Positions 33,905 to 48,982 of a stretch of 64,000 nucleotides of DNA are shown piece by piece (position 1 is the stretch's first letter; each line of letters starts with the position of its first letter). The notes under the pieces were generated by a model. The model was not told the origin of the DNA. It did no database searches and saw only the letters and a list, made by a program, of their open reading frames with translations. Position numbers and translations under genes: made by a program. The stretch covers positions 22,338,444 to 22,402,443 of the forward strand of contig NC_041712.1 of the NCBI RefSeq assembly GCF_900700375.1, in the 5' to 3' direction. The DNA comes from Denticeps clupeoides (taxonomy: Eukaryota; Chordata; Actinopteri; Clupeiformes; Denticipitidae).

Positions 33905-34452
33905 TCACGTCAACAACCCACCCCACCCACTCTTCCTGCAAGCTCCTGGTTCGTTGCCCGGACTTTTCTTGGTCCTGCCCCGAAACTTGTTCTGATGACC
34001 CATGAAATCCAGCAAGAGGAGCGGCCATGGGTGGATGCGCTTCACCGCACGCCCCGTGGCGCGGTGCGGCTCTGGCCCTTTCAGCAAATACCGTTCCCTG
34101 CGAACGGGTTGTGATGATGATAAGGATGAGAAGGACATGTCTTCTGCTGAACCCTCAGGATTAATTATGGGTATGGGCATGGAAATCCGTGCAGCACGTG
34201 AGCCATCTAAAATCTGAGGAGAATGCAATTTGACTCTGTGACAGGTCCACAGTTAAACAGTATAAAATTATATACTGAAAGTAAAATTCAGATCAACACA
34301 TACCACTGCTTTAAAAAAAAGAATTTCTTCTACAGAAATAAGTTTGTACCAACCTGAGAGTTCAGTTGCTCAGGGAACTGCTTGGAATTGACCCGTGGAG
34401 TAGAACACATCAGAAGGACGGTAAGGTATGAGAAGAAGGAAGGTGACCGCAT
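33905..34452 (-). CDS. Unassigned secreted peptide-precursor-like protein, 135 aa
   Basis: Two coding exons, 34354-34452 and 33905-34213, joined by a 140-bp GT-AG intron in phase 0. Residues 1-23 (MRSPSFFSYLTVLLMCSTPR and on) look like a signal peptide with hydrophobic core FFSYLTVLLMCS. The rest is rich in basic cleavage motifs: RR at 71-72 (also R-R-E-R), KR at 91-92 and KK at 115-116. Between KR and KK lies IHPWPLLLLDFMGHQNKFR followed by Gly-Arg, the layout of an alpha-amidated neuropeptide. Only one cysteine is present after the signal, so no disulfide ring is likely. A TATA box (34543-34549) and a CRE-like TGACATCA (34563-34570) lie just upstream, and ATTAAA signals lie downstream. I do not recognise the family. 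It could also be a chance ORF pair, but the combination of parts argues against that. It sits between srrt and eno3. Confidence 0.58.
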
Positions 34453-34542
34453 TGCTTCTGGTGAAGTACGCTTTCTCCTATCAAGCAAAGATCTCCCGGC
34501 CTTATGCCTCAGGGTTGTTAGACTGTTGGTTCGAACCTGCGG

Positions 34543-34570
34543 TTTTATAGGTTACCGTTGGGTGACATCA
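34543..34570 (-). promoter_or_regulatory. TATA box and CRE-like site of the unassigned peptide gene
   Basis: Minus strand: TATAAAA at 34543-34549, about 91 bases before the ATG, giving a predicted start near 34,515 and a 5' UTR of about 65 nt. TGATGTCA (one base from the CRE palindrome TGACGTCA) lies at 34563-34570, 13 bases upstream of the TATA box. This spacing is typical of cAMP-responsive peptide-hormone promoters. Confidence 0.5.
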
Positions 34571-35251
34571 CATGAGTGAAGCATTTGAAAAGACTTTCTT
34601 TGGTTTGTCATTTCTTTTGAGTTATTGGCTCAGGCATTGTGGCCAACCAACACTATTCAATTCTTACCCCAGGAAGAAAAGTTTCACACAATTTCATACC
34701 ATGTCCATTTTGAATTTGAACCCTTTAGATTTGCATGATATTAAAGCGCACATCAGATTTACACGTAGAAGAAAATGTTGTTATTATTGGGTTGAACAGT
34801 AAAATGTACGGAACAGGTAAACAGGATAAAATGCGCCGTAATGGAGTGGGGCAACGTGAGCAAGGAGCTAAAGAAACTGGAAAACAATAAGACAAAAGTT
34901 AAGACGTGAAGAACAAGGCAGCGGGGGGCAGAGCATGAAGAAAGAGCAACAGCCTCGCCCACACAGGGCACGCATCAGGCCTCACTCATTATACTAATCA
35001 GCTTAATGAGGACATTCTGAAAGGCCGCGTTACCACGGCGCGGGAGATCAGCATGGATCTTAGCACTGAATGCCGCCTCCGCTGGGCTTTGATGACTTTG
35101 AGTGGACCACCGAACTGATTCAGCTTCTCCTTGGTAGGCGGACTCCTACTCACAGCTGCACACTGTAAATTAAGTAAATGTAAGGTATATCGTCTATTTA
35201 AAGGTATAGGGTGCCAAATAATGTGCTAGTATTGATCTGTAATCATTTATC

Positions 35252-35257
35252 TTTATT
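35252..35257 (-). terminator. Candidate poly(A) signal of eno3
   Basis: AATAAA on the minus strand, 75 bases after the eno3 stop. The predicted 3' UTR is short. Confidence 0.6.
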
Positions 35258-35331
35258 TGTCACACGTTTTTATCAAAAGCCATGTGGGTTTTCCGTGACA
35301 GGGAGTGGAGTGGTGGGCCCGGTCACGATGC

Positions 35332-39041
<3,710 letters not shown>

Positions 39042-39435
39042 CCTGGCTGTGAATTGTTGGGAGAAATAAAGGAGATAGATGAACTAAGAGAGATTGCCTT
39101 GTTTTGTTCATGCATTGCATTATGTCACACAGCGACTGGAATATTAGTTTGACCTCAAGACCGTAAACAGGGCTGCAGGAACCTCAGCTTTAATGTTTCA
39201 CCTGCATTCGTGAGCCGGTGTAAAGCCATCTGAAGACCTGCAGCTCATGCTGCGACTACAATGCCCTTCTCATTCCTGTTGTCAGCAGCAATGCCCGTCA
39301 AATGCAGAGGGGCAGGAGGGACTCTGCTTCTGACAGACCAATAGTGTTGAAGTGACCACGGATGATGCACCAATGAGCAGAAAAAGGGAGCTAAATCAGG
39401 AAGTGTGATGTGATTGGCCGAGGTGCACAGGAGAG

Positions 39436-39785
39436 CTATAAATAGATGCAGGCAGTTGCTTATGTGGCCTGTGTGCATGCCCAGAGCAGTCAGCATAAGG
39501 AGTATTACCAGCAGTCATGGCAATTTCTTTTATTGTTTTACTTGAAAAAAAAAACATGTTTCGGAGCAGCTGTTATCGCATTATTTAGTTCATTAAGCAT
39601 ATTATAGCTTTATAACATTATTTATCCTCCATAAACAGATAAGGAACAGTTATAAATTTCAGCATTGGACCCAGCCCTTGAATGTTTGCTGAGAAAGTCT
39701 AATTATAACTGGGGATAAAGTAGAGGGAGGATCAGGATTTCATCTGGCGCAACTTAAAACATGCATGATGGACCACTATATATAG
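39436..39785. promoter_or_regulatory. Candidate muscle enhancer in eno3 intron 1: two MEF2 sites
   Basis: Two perfect MEF2 palindromes, CTATAAATAG at 39436-39445 and CTATATATAG at 39776-39785, lie 340 bp apart within the predicted first intron (39047-40441). E-box motifs CAGCTG near 39,565 and CATCTG near 39,741 lie between them. Mammalian ENO3 is known to use an intron-1 muscle enhancer that contains a MEF2 site. Confidence 0.5.
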
Positions 39786-40216
39786 TCAGATGCAGGTAAA
39801 CAAACTATATGCACTCCCCAGAAATGTCAAAGGTCATGGAAGGCATACAGGAGAGACACACCCCTTATACACTACGTGTGCGTACAGTATCCCGTGTCCC
39901 ATTTCACCAATCAGCTGAGCGTATAGGGTGACTGCCGCTCTCATGTCCCAGTGTGACATTAGTGTAAATGCCAGTGCCCCTCTGCACCCGTCAGCCGGGT
40001 CAGCGCTTGGGCCGGGCAATTGAGAGCAGTAACTGAAAACGGCATAAATCCTGAGGCTAATCCCGAAAAACAGCAGTACATCGCGGGACTGCATGAGCAG
40101 CAACCAGCAGACTAATGCACTTACACTGTTGTAGACACAACAACAACATTTGGTGGTGCTTTATTGCTCAGTTTGTGAACTGAACAATGTATTTATTTTT
40201 ATTCATTTATTTTAAA

Positions 40217-40272
40217 CCTACATTTATTTCTTATATAGCCCAAAATTACATACTGTATGTCTCAATGGGCTG
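40217..40272 (+). repeat. Dispersed ~50-bp repeat (tatagcccaaaat type)
   Basis: Contains ttcttatatagcccaaaatt and tgtctcaatgggct. The same phrase occurs at about 5599-5650, 5791-5845 and 13418-13475. It looks like a fragment of a dispersed fish repeat. Confidence 0.6.
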
Positions 40273-40441
40273 ATATGGAAGATATGTGATTTTTCGCTCA
40301 TTTTACACAAACTCGAAACATATGATGAATTACGTAATGTATCAGTATCCAGACAGCCTTTAATAAATTTGACAAATAATTATTACTTTCTGAAGTATGT
40401 TCACGCATGAAACGTACTGAAACAAGGGCAGACACACTCAC

Positions 40442-40510
40442 CTGAACGCTGCTGACTGTGGTGGAGCCTGATCGACTGTCCAGATGTCTGCTGCGCAAAT
40501 ATTTAAACCT
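40442..40510 (-). promoter_or_regulatory. Predicted eno3 promoter and first noncoding exon
   Basis: On the minus strand a TATA-like TTTAAATAT lies at 40499-40507. It is followed about 55-65 bases later by a strong splice donor, CAG then GTGAGTG, with the exon edge at 40442. This fits the known enolase gene layout, with a short untranslated exon 1 spliced to the exon carrying the ATG at 39041. Confidence 0.5.
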
Positions 40511-40585
40511 AGTCCCAAATGCCAACCTTTGAATACGGAGCCCAGGGCTTAGGGATAGTCACACAACTCCTTTACACCAAGCAAA

Positions 40586-40976
40586 GTGAAAGTGAAATGA
40601 TTGTCATTGTGAAATACTGTAGCACAGCTCACGGCGACACAAAAGCATGAGTCCTCTGCCTTTAACCATCACCCTTGCAGTGTGTGGGCACCATGCCGGT
40701 TATGTGATTTGAACCTGCCCTAAGTGCAATGGTGCCCTAGCAGTTAAGGAAACAGACGGAAACGATAGGTTTTGCCGCCAAGATGCTGCTGACCAGCCCC
40801 ACACACTGTGATTAATGTGACACACCACAGCACAGCACCCAGTGAAATCTGATCTCTGCATTCAACCCATCGCCAAGGGTACCGCTTTCGTACCCACCAC
40901 CACTGATGTGTTAAATACAGAGGACACATTTTGTTGTGTGCACCGTGCACAGCGACAAATGTGCTCACTTTAGAAG
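40586..40976. mobile_element. Two diverged family-A SINE pieces upstream of eno3
   Basis: A minus-oriented copy (40586 to about 40722, with gtcctctgcctttaaccatc and gatttgaacc) is followed by a plus-oriented piece (to about 40976, ending in aatacagaggacacatttt). Both are degraded. Confidence 0.6.
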
Positions 40977-40999
40977 GCCCCCACTAAATAATATAATAA

Positions 41000-42186
41000 T
41001 GCCAGCATAAAGAGCCAGAATAAGGCCTCAGCAGAAGTGTGCAGTTACCTGCATGTTCTCTGATCTTACATACTAACCTCTGACCCTGCATCTCAGACCT
41101 ACCAAGCTCAGCATGGCAAAATTCCTAAAAAGAAATTGACTAAATAATCTACGTTAGAAAATAAAGCTTCAAGAACCTCGTTTCACACCATTCGTGCTAA
41201 TTTGCCTCATACATCATAACCACAAAGAGATGATAAGACAGAACACACAACACCGGCACACATAGGTAAAATTTCTTTTATGGCACAAAGGTAAACAAGG
41301 TACATTCCTAAAGAAAACCGTAAATCAGGCATCAAAGACAGACACACAAGTTGATCAGACAGGATAAATGGGGGTGGGGTACAGAAGAATTGACAAACTT
41401 GGTCCCAACTAATATTACGGCTAAAAGCTGTGGAAATGATTCTGCAGTTCATCACAATATTATAATGTAGTGTCTGTAAATGAACTGAAAGTGGGTCGAA
41501 AAAAAAATTCAACGTTAATGAGATGCTCTCTCCCTATAGCCAGTGATTATTAAGGTGATTTAAAAAAAAAAAGACAATCGGCAAAAGAATAGAACCACCT
41601 TAAAAACAAACAGTATTGTCTTATCTAAAAGCAGTGAAGGTAAAAAGATGGTGGCTGCGCCTCCATGTTCTTGAAAAGAAGTAAAGAACGAATGTTAAAA
41701 CCACTGAATGTCCGTCAATGTCTCATGGGTAGACGTGTAAAGACAAAACCGTAAACATTTGTACGCTAAACACAAAAGTAGTGTTGAATTTATAGAGAAT
41801 CTCTGTCTCAGTTCCAAGAGAAATGTATTTTTATCTTTGGGCACATTTGTTTCCTCCAGTATAATTAAATCAACCAACGTTGCACATTCTGCACTCAGGT
41901 GGTTCTCCAAGGGGACGAATGCCGGCCACCCGTCCGTATTGCACTAAAGTGTGGACTGGTGCACAGATGAGTAAAGCATAAGATCATAAAACAGGGTGTG
42001 GCCCACGGCCTTGTAGCAAAAGTGCTGATTTTTAGTGTGTGACACCCGACGTGGGGACGTACTTTGACCTACACACGAGTAAAGTAGTCTGCCCATCATC
42101 TTGACTCAGAACAACCCCTCATCTACGTTTCAAAAGCAAACCTACAGTGGAGAAGAAAAACGGACAGCTGAAGCTAAACTGTAGAT
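41000..42186. other. Spacer and probable rnf167 3' UTR
   Basis: No ORF with a known protein. The part next to 42187 is expected to be rnf167 3' UTR. No canonical AATAAA was found on the minus strand close to the stop. Confidence 0.4.
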
Positions 42187-42765
42187 TCACACCCCTACCG
42201 CTCCTCGGCCAATCAGCTGTGCCGTCTCGTCTTCTGAGGAGCGAGCCTGCTCCGTGTCCCCCTCTGACCCCTCATCCGAATCCTCCTCGGGAGAGTAGTA
42301 TCCGTCGTAGCCCAGGAGCGGCGAGTCGCGCTGTGTGGCCGGGGCCAAGCACTGTGCTGGGGTCACTGTGGCCACTGCGGTCACCGTGGTAACGGTCGAA
42401 GCGTATGTGGCTGGGGGGCTTCCTGAGAGGGGGGAGCCAGGGTTAGAGGGGCGGAGCAGCGGGGTGCGCTCGGAGCTGGCCTCGTCGGCCCTGCCCGCTT
42501 CCTCGCCGATCCTGGAGCCGGCGTCGTCTTCGGAGTCGGAGGACTCTGAATGTTCTGGGTTGGGCCTGGTGACGCGCTGTTTGCACACGGGACAGGTCTT
42601 CTTCGTCTGGGTGAGCCACGGGTCCACACACCTGCAGTGGTAGGCTGGAGAAAAGCACAGACAAGACATTTCGGAAATGGCCAAGAAGCCTTTCACGTTC
42701 CCAGAAGTCCAGTATGTGTTTGTAGTCACACTGGTGAAGACATTTTGTGAAAGGCTGTTCGAACA

Positions 42766-42801
<36 letters not shown>

Positions 42802-45390
42802 ATGTGCACAGGGTAAAACGCGCAGCTTGTCTCCCTCTTCATACTCATCCAGGCAGATGGCGCACACATCATACTCATCACCTGAGGAAAGAGAGAATAT
42901 GGTTCAGAATGAAGTGTGTCAGAGCTGTGATTGCACCCAGTCAGAGACGGACACACAGACACATCATCATACTCGTTCTAATTAAAGAAAAAAAAAACAA
43001 ACAATATATATATGGCTATAAACAGAACATTTCACAAACGGCTGGTTGAGCATTATGGCTCAAAATGAATATAAAAGACAGACAGGATGTGCTATATCGA
43101 AATAACTAGGATAAACCAAATCTTTTTCCAGTCTTACAAGAGTGATAACCTAAAGGTCCCATGACATGAAAAATTTACTTTGTAAGATTATTTAACTGCC
43201 TATAGCTAGAAATGGTGAAAGGTGTAAAGAGTGCTTCGGCCATTCTGCTTTGCCATTTGGAAAGCAGCATCTCAGACGATCAGATCTGAACTTTGTCCCC
43301 TTAAGACATGGAAAGGGTACCTCCTGTATCTCATGCTTTTTCCGCCCAGAGAATACCCTAAAACATGGCCTGCACCGACCATCATGGCTTCCAAAAGGGT
43401 GAAGCATTGCAGTTGCTCAGTGATTGATAGAGAGAACCACAACCACTAAAACCAATATAAAAGTAAACAAAAATCTCACGTCGTTGGACCTTTACTATGA
43501 AGTAGAAGAACCTCTATATAAGCACTGGTCATATGATGATGGCTATGTACTGCACAACAGCCTGACTACATAGTCTCCTCAATTATCAATTTTTAGGTTT
43601 TGAAGTTTGAACAACTACATAGACCAGGAGTGAGGCTGGTCTCCACCTTTCATGAATTTGTGAATGGGAATTTTCTTCACTTGCTCCTTTGTCAGTCTGT
43701 TCTTCCTCAGCCTCTTCCTGTACTGCACACAGCGTACAACCTGGACCAACCAGACAGAGGGGGAACATGTCACCATGGCAACAATAGGCCACTGCAGAAT
43801 TTTCACCAAGCAACAGAAAAATATATGAAGGCAGCTTCCCACCCGGGCATAACAGACATTTGGGGTGTTGCACAAAACTAAATCACTTCACCCACGCAGA
43901 GCAGACAGCTCAAATGGTCATAAACAAGGGACACTAAACATGAAAGGACAGGGTTGACCTTCAACTCTTTAGCCATTTAGAAGCCAATTTAAAAGAGCGA
44001 TTTCACATATTGATAATGCACACAGGGCGTGGGTGCTTTGAGCCCTAATGCATTTAACTAAATTAAAATGAATTGATGTTACACACACACACTCACCAGG
44101 ACAATGACCATAATGAGGATAATCATGCCCACGACTCCGGTGAAGGGAATAAGGTAATAAGCCAGGGGGAAGGAGAACTCTGGCCTCAGGATGACATATG
44201 ACCTGGAGGGAAGACAGAAAATCAAAAATCTGCTCTGCAGAAAAAGCGTGTGAATACTTAAATGACGAAAAGCAAATGAAGGAAGAATGTGGCACTTACC
44301 CCTTCTCAGGTATGATGAACTTTCGGAGGATCTGCGATGCGTAGTAACTGGTGAAGACAGATGGGATTTCGATTTCCTCTGCAATAGTAACTGTTACGAG
44401 AGAGATACATGTTAGTAGGGTGCTGATGGACCTAGCACTGGTGCGCGTGCATGCGTCCGTTTTCTTCCTCTCACCATTGCTGAAGTTCATGTTGAGCAGG
44501 GCGTCAGAGTACATGTTGTGAACGATGGCCCCACTGAACCCAGCCTGCTGGGCATGGAGGACCTAAACGACAGGACATAAGTAAAAAAATAAAAATAAAA
44601 AATACGACCACAGCAACAGTCTCAAACATAACAAATTGACCTGCCGTGTACAAAAGGCATGCATGGGAAACACAAGACTGACGGGGAACTTTGCTGACCT
44701 TGATATCAAAGTTGCAGTCATAGCGGCGGATGAGAGCGATATACTTGGTCACATTGGCCTCTGCGGGTGAAGGAGGAGGCGGTGGTGGCTCGATGGGCAA
44801 ACAGGCATTAAGAGGGCGGGCCTCCATCAGTATACCCTGGCAGACAGACATAGACCTGCATTATTTTCTGACATGAGATGAAACTTCAAATAGGTTTATA
44901 AGTTTCCCGCCATCTCATACCATAAGTCCATCTTTTGGCAAAAATGACCCAAAGAGAGCCGGACGATCCTCAAAAAGCATAGTCGTCATGTTACTGTAGT
45001 GCTGCAAAAAGGCAACAGGACAAACAACAATTACAACACTTCTCAATAGATATGTACCACAAGTAATAAGATTACGGGAAATTGATCATTATTGTCATTG
45101 TGAAATTACAGCAGAGAAGTGAAAGTGAAGCGATTGGCCTAGACAGGCGCCCGGGGAGCAGTGTGTGGGGACGGTACTTTGCTCAGTGGCACCTTCACAT
45201 TACCCGCTAGGCCACCACTGCCCGTGATGTTGTTTGTTTATTTATTTATTTATTTGGTCCAGGTCCTGGCATAAACACTGCTCACCGCGTAGATGTAGGC
45301 CTGTCCAGCAGAGGGCGCCATTGTGCAGAACAGAGCCAGAGTCAGGGTCCCCAGTTGGCCCCCCATTCCCCACAGATCCGAACACGCCAT
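42187..45390 (-). CDS. rnf167: PA-TM-RING E3 ubiquitin ligase RNF167, 413 aa
   Basis: Nine coding exons, in coding order: 45286-45390, 44921-45001, 44699-44836, 44475-44562, 44300-44390, 44097-44202, 43647-43740, 42801-42881 and 42187-42644. All join in frame. The layout is that of the RNF13/RNF167 family: signal peptide ([11 protein letters not shown] with LTLALFCTM), a protease-associated luminal domain ([26 protein letters not shown]), one membrane span ([16 protein letters not shown]), then a cytosolic RING-H2 ([32 protein letters not shown]) and an acidic Ser/Glu tail containing ERTPLLRPS. Such ligases act on endosomes and lysosomes. The sequence is as close to RNF13; the RNF167 call rests on the neighbours eno3, spag7 and slc25a11. 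The RING is split by an intron whose donor opens a GT microsatellite. Confidence 0.88.
42768..42800. repeat. CA/GT microsatellite forming the start of an rnf167 intron
   Basis: About 15 CA units on the plus strand end exactly at the exon edge at 42801. Read on the gene strand, the intron's donor GT is the first unit of a (GT)n run. Confidence 0.85.
43151..43494. mobile_element. Non-autonomous DNA element in an rnf167 intron
   Basis: About 344 bp with short inverted ends, taaaggtccc at the left and ggacctttac at the right. The interior phrases (gctagaaatggtgaaaggtg, catcatggcttccaaaaggg) are ones I recall from a common fish repeat. No coding capacity. The superfamily is not settled. Confidence 0.55.
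45115..45224 (-). mobile_element. Partial tRNA-derived SINE (family A) in rnf167 intron 1
   Basis: Reads gtgaaagtgaagcgattg, caggcgcccggggagcagtg and ggccaccactgccc. The middle of the element is missing, so it is an internally deleted copy. Confidence 0.7.
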
Positions 45391-45899
45391 CCTGGAGCAG
45401 GACGGGGGCGCAGCAAGCGGGCCGACAAACTCTGGGAAAAAGTGTCCGACGTCGACCCTCCTTTCACCTGCAAAAAAAAAATCCCACAAATTTAAAATCC
45501 ATAACCTGGGACCAGTATTATCGCACAAGTCCAATAATAAAAAAAAAAAAAACATATTCTAATACAGGATTATATACCACTGTGGATCACACAACAAGAA
45601 AACACTGAAATGCTTTACTCTCACCCCAACGCTGGTTCGTTGTTTTTCGGTCAGTTTTAAGCGTCAGATTTTGCCGATTACGCTCCTGATCACAGCGATC
45701 GATAACCAGGAGCCACCTGTCCGGTTCGCCACACCCTCACTACCGGGTTTGGTGGGAAGGGCCCCGGAGTGAAAGCACGTCTCGGGTTCAACTCGGCGTG
45801 GCAACGCGATGCCGTGTTAAAGTTCTCGTCTGTACCACACACACCTTCTGCAAAACAAGAAGCCGACTGTTGGGAAGCGAGGGCGCCCCGGGGCGACCG

Positions 45900-46580
45900 C
45901 GAAATACCGAGGGTGTTTTTTTTTTTTTTTTTCTGAGGACTCGATATGATCAGTTGCATATTTGTTCATGATTATGTGCTGCGACCCAGCCGGGCACTTC
46001 AGCGGGTGGGGGACTAGCCACCGTCGCTAGCACGTCGCTACAAAAATCGCCCCCCCCTACCGCTTTCCGAGCGACGCTGGCCAGAAAAAGACACGTCCGC
46101 GGCGTTGAACAGAAAGTAGTTTATTCGGAGACGGATTTCAGCACCGGGACGGAACCGCCGAGGGCGAAGCTCCGGCGGGTTTCGCCGTAAACAGCGTCCG
46201 CCTTACCGTGGCAGCGACCGCGGGGTGGAAAGGCGAGTTCTCGGCGCTAACGATCCAGATATTTCTCCCCGAGGGCCCGCCGCCGTCCGCCGCCCATTAA
46301 CTGTTCGCTGCTCCGGCGAACCTCGGCAAATTGGCAGACGTCGGGCTGCGAAGGGGCCGCGACTGGACGCCCGCGGCTGTTTACGCGTCTTCAAGGCCGA
46401 ACGGCGCTGCGAAGTATCGCGAGATCTGCGGTCTTCGGGAATTCGGAGACGCCCGTTCCACCCTGGTCCGTCTTCCCTGCAGAAGCTGCCTTTAATAAGC
46501 CGTCGCAGGGGAGTTTTCGACCACCGGGATGCTACAAATCGCAGTAATAGTCTAATGAGGTTCCACACCCTACAACCATT
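45900..46580 (-). promoter_or_regulatory. CpG island upstream of rnf167
   Basis: GC- and CpG-rich stretch between the rnf167 start and the spag7 3' end, with tcgcgaga at 46417-46424 (half or more of the TCTCGCGAGA promoter palindrome). It includes a poly(T) run near 45,917-45,932. It is the likely promoter zone of rnf167, perhaps with an upstream noncoding exon. Confidence 0.5.
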
Positions 46581-47111
46581 AGAGCACCAGGGCAAAGGAC
46601 TTTATTTTTTAGAATGCGAGGGGGAAGAAGAAAAAAAAAAAAAAAAAAACAGAATACACTTCTGCAGGACACCACGCCACAATACTCCTTTATGCAGCCT
46701 TTGGGAGTTGCATGTGTCTACATATTTCTTGTAGCATGATAGGAAGAATACAATGTCGACAATTTCTCAGTACATATTTCAGGGATAAATAACCAGGAGT
46801 CTATAATGCACCGACGTTGTCAGAAAAGCGATCCATACAATATAAACACCATATACATGCCAAATATGGGCTGTTAAAACATCGAGGTGAAAGACACAAC
46901 AACGGAGAATAAAACCCCAAGCATTAAAACACACTAAAATCACCTTAATCACCTCATTTGGGGAGCTAAAAGGTAAAGTCTATAACACAGAAAGGCACAC
47001 CACGCCTTCCGATAATATTGTGTGCTCACCAAATAATTACCGTTCGAGCTGAGCAGATTAACACTGTACACATTTAAAACGGCTAGACTGCGTTTCATAC
47101 ACCGCGCCTTC

Positions 47112-48982
47112 TCATGAACTCGTGCCGCTGCTGCCGGCTCCTCGGTCATCCTCCCCTTTCTTCTGACGCTTCTTGGCTCTGATCTCGTTCATGGCTTCCT
47201 CAATAGAGCGTGTGTCCCTCTTATTCGCGACAGGTACTGAAAGATGACAAGACAAGCCCAAAACACGCGTCAAGTGTTGCAGAGGTGCAGAGTAGGTTCA
47301 CTGTGCAAACAGAGGCACGGACTCACCGCAGCCATAGGTCTGATTGGCCTGTAGCGTGTGCGCAGCATCCTTGGCAGCCGAGGTGCCGATCAGGTGGCTG
47401 TATTTGTCCCTGTAGTTGGAGCTGGGAGAGGCGGGCCTTTTTTCTGGCTGTCTGGCCGCTTCCTCCTCCAAAGCAGCCTGTTCCTGTTCAGGTGGGGTTT
47501 GGAAAATGACTGGTTTAAGAAGATTTCTAAATGAAAAGTGAATGGGGATGGAACTTGGACTTGCCGGATGACAGTTTATCCAGATTTCACAAATCAATCA
47601 GGAAAGTCAATCACAATGTCATCATCTGCACTATTTACTTACTTGGCACATTATTTCACTGCTTTGGTTGTCTTATCCTTGCACTGCCTGTGCCCCATGC
47701 TTGCACACGTAACTCGTGTTAACGTTACACGTAGCACCCAGAGTGCCGTCTAATCTTTTGCTAATATGTAGCTGGAATGACAATAAAGCTCACTTCAACT
47801 TTATCCCACCGACCTAAATGGCTGATGTGGAATATAACGACGTCTTACTTTCAATCTGCGTCTTTGTTCAGCTTTTTGGGGGTCCCACTCCTCTCCTTTT
47901 CGATATGCCTCAAGCTCTTCGTCTGTTGGAGCAAATTCCTAAAGGGCATAGGCATAAACAATGAAGATAACAGTACAGCAGAGAGTTACAGTTAAATTAA
48001 TACATGGGAGAGAAGAAAAAAAAATAACGGACCTTCTTGAAAAGCATGACATATCGACTTTCTTCATCCTCACCAAAGGAAAATGACGTCAGACCAGCAA
48101 CCTCAGCAACATCATGCCTGGTGGAATGGGAGACACACTTAAAAAACACACTGCCAAGACATTATATTGTTTTAAGACATAGATTCATTATAAGGGCTAA
48201 ATCTTCAATCAAAACAGGACTCACAGGATGCTCCTTTCGATTTTCCCCATGGGCTCATACTTTTTCTTCTGCAGCGTGCTGTCCTGTATGAAGTTAGACA
48301 CCTCCTTCTCCATCTGGAAGGTGCACATAAAGGAACAGGATTAGGTCATTGGTCATTCATAAAAAAATAGTTATGGTGAAGCGTTAATTCATAGATATAA
48401 AGATGCAAAGACCTGCTTTCTGAACTCCGCTTTCTTTCTCTTCTCATCCTCCTGCATCTTTTTCAGCCTGGCTGCCTGTTCTGTAGGATATCATTAAACA
48501 TGCAGTCTTTAGAAGTTTAAACATGCAGTGGTTAGAAGTTCCGGAATTGGTGAACTGATGTACAAATCATATGACAGGGAGAGCTGCGTAAACACAGGAG
48601 AAGGACAAGCGGATCCACGTGGTTTGGAGGCCCGTGGATAGGTGACCAATCAAAACGATCGACTTCGAGATTGACAGCACGACGGACCAACCAGAGGCCG
48701 TCGCGTCACTGACACGCAGGACTCGAAACCCGACTTCTGTTACGAAAAACGGGACAACATTGTGCGGCGTGAGGACGATGGCGGACGGACGGTTAACACT
48801 TGCAATATTTCCGCGAAAGCGGCGCCTCCTAACCGGGGCCTTCAACGCTGCGCGACAACGCCAGTGGCGGACGGATGCGCACCGACCGAGTTCATACCTC
48901 TGGCCTTCCGCCGGCTCTCTTGGTCGCCGACGGTCGGAGGCTTTTCCATGGAGCTCAAGATCGAGCCGAGGAGGTCCGCCAT
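47112..48982 (-). CDS. spag7: Sperm-associated antigen 7 (R3H-domain protein), 232 aa
   Basis: Seven coding exons, in coding order: 48898-48982, 48413-48480, 48225-48313, 48033-48117, 47849-47938, 47327-47483 and 47112-47236. They give 232 residues; human has 227. It begins [20 protein letters not shown], as in mammals. A Lys/Glu/Gln-rich helix follows, then the R3H-type region (about residues 50-115: [45 protein letters not shown]). It ends with a conserved [20 protein letters not shown] block and a basic segment ([11 protein letters not shown]). The family is nuclear and thought to bind nucleic acid; its exact role is poorly known. The start codon sits inside AAGATGGCGGAC, a YY1-type motif. 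Position between rnf167 and slc25a11 agrees with human 17p13.2. Confidence 0.95.

Noticed and set aside
33905-34452. Peptide precursor as spexin or galanin family
   Set aside because: The stretch RYLLKGPEP loosely recalls the spexin core, but only a few residues agree. The exon count, cleavage layout and remaining sequence differ.
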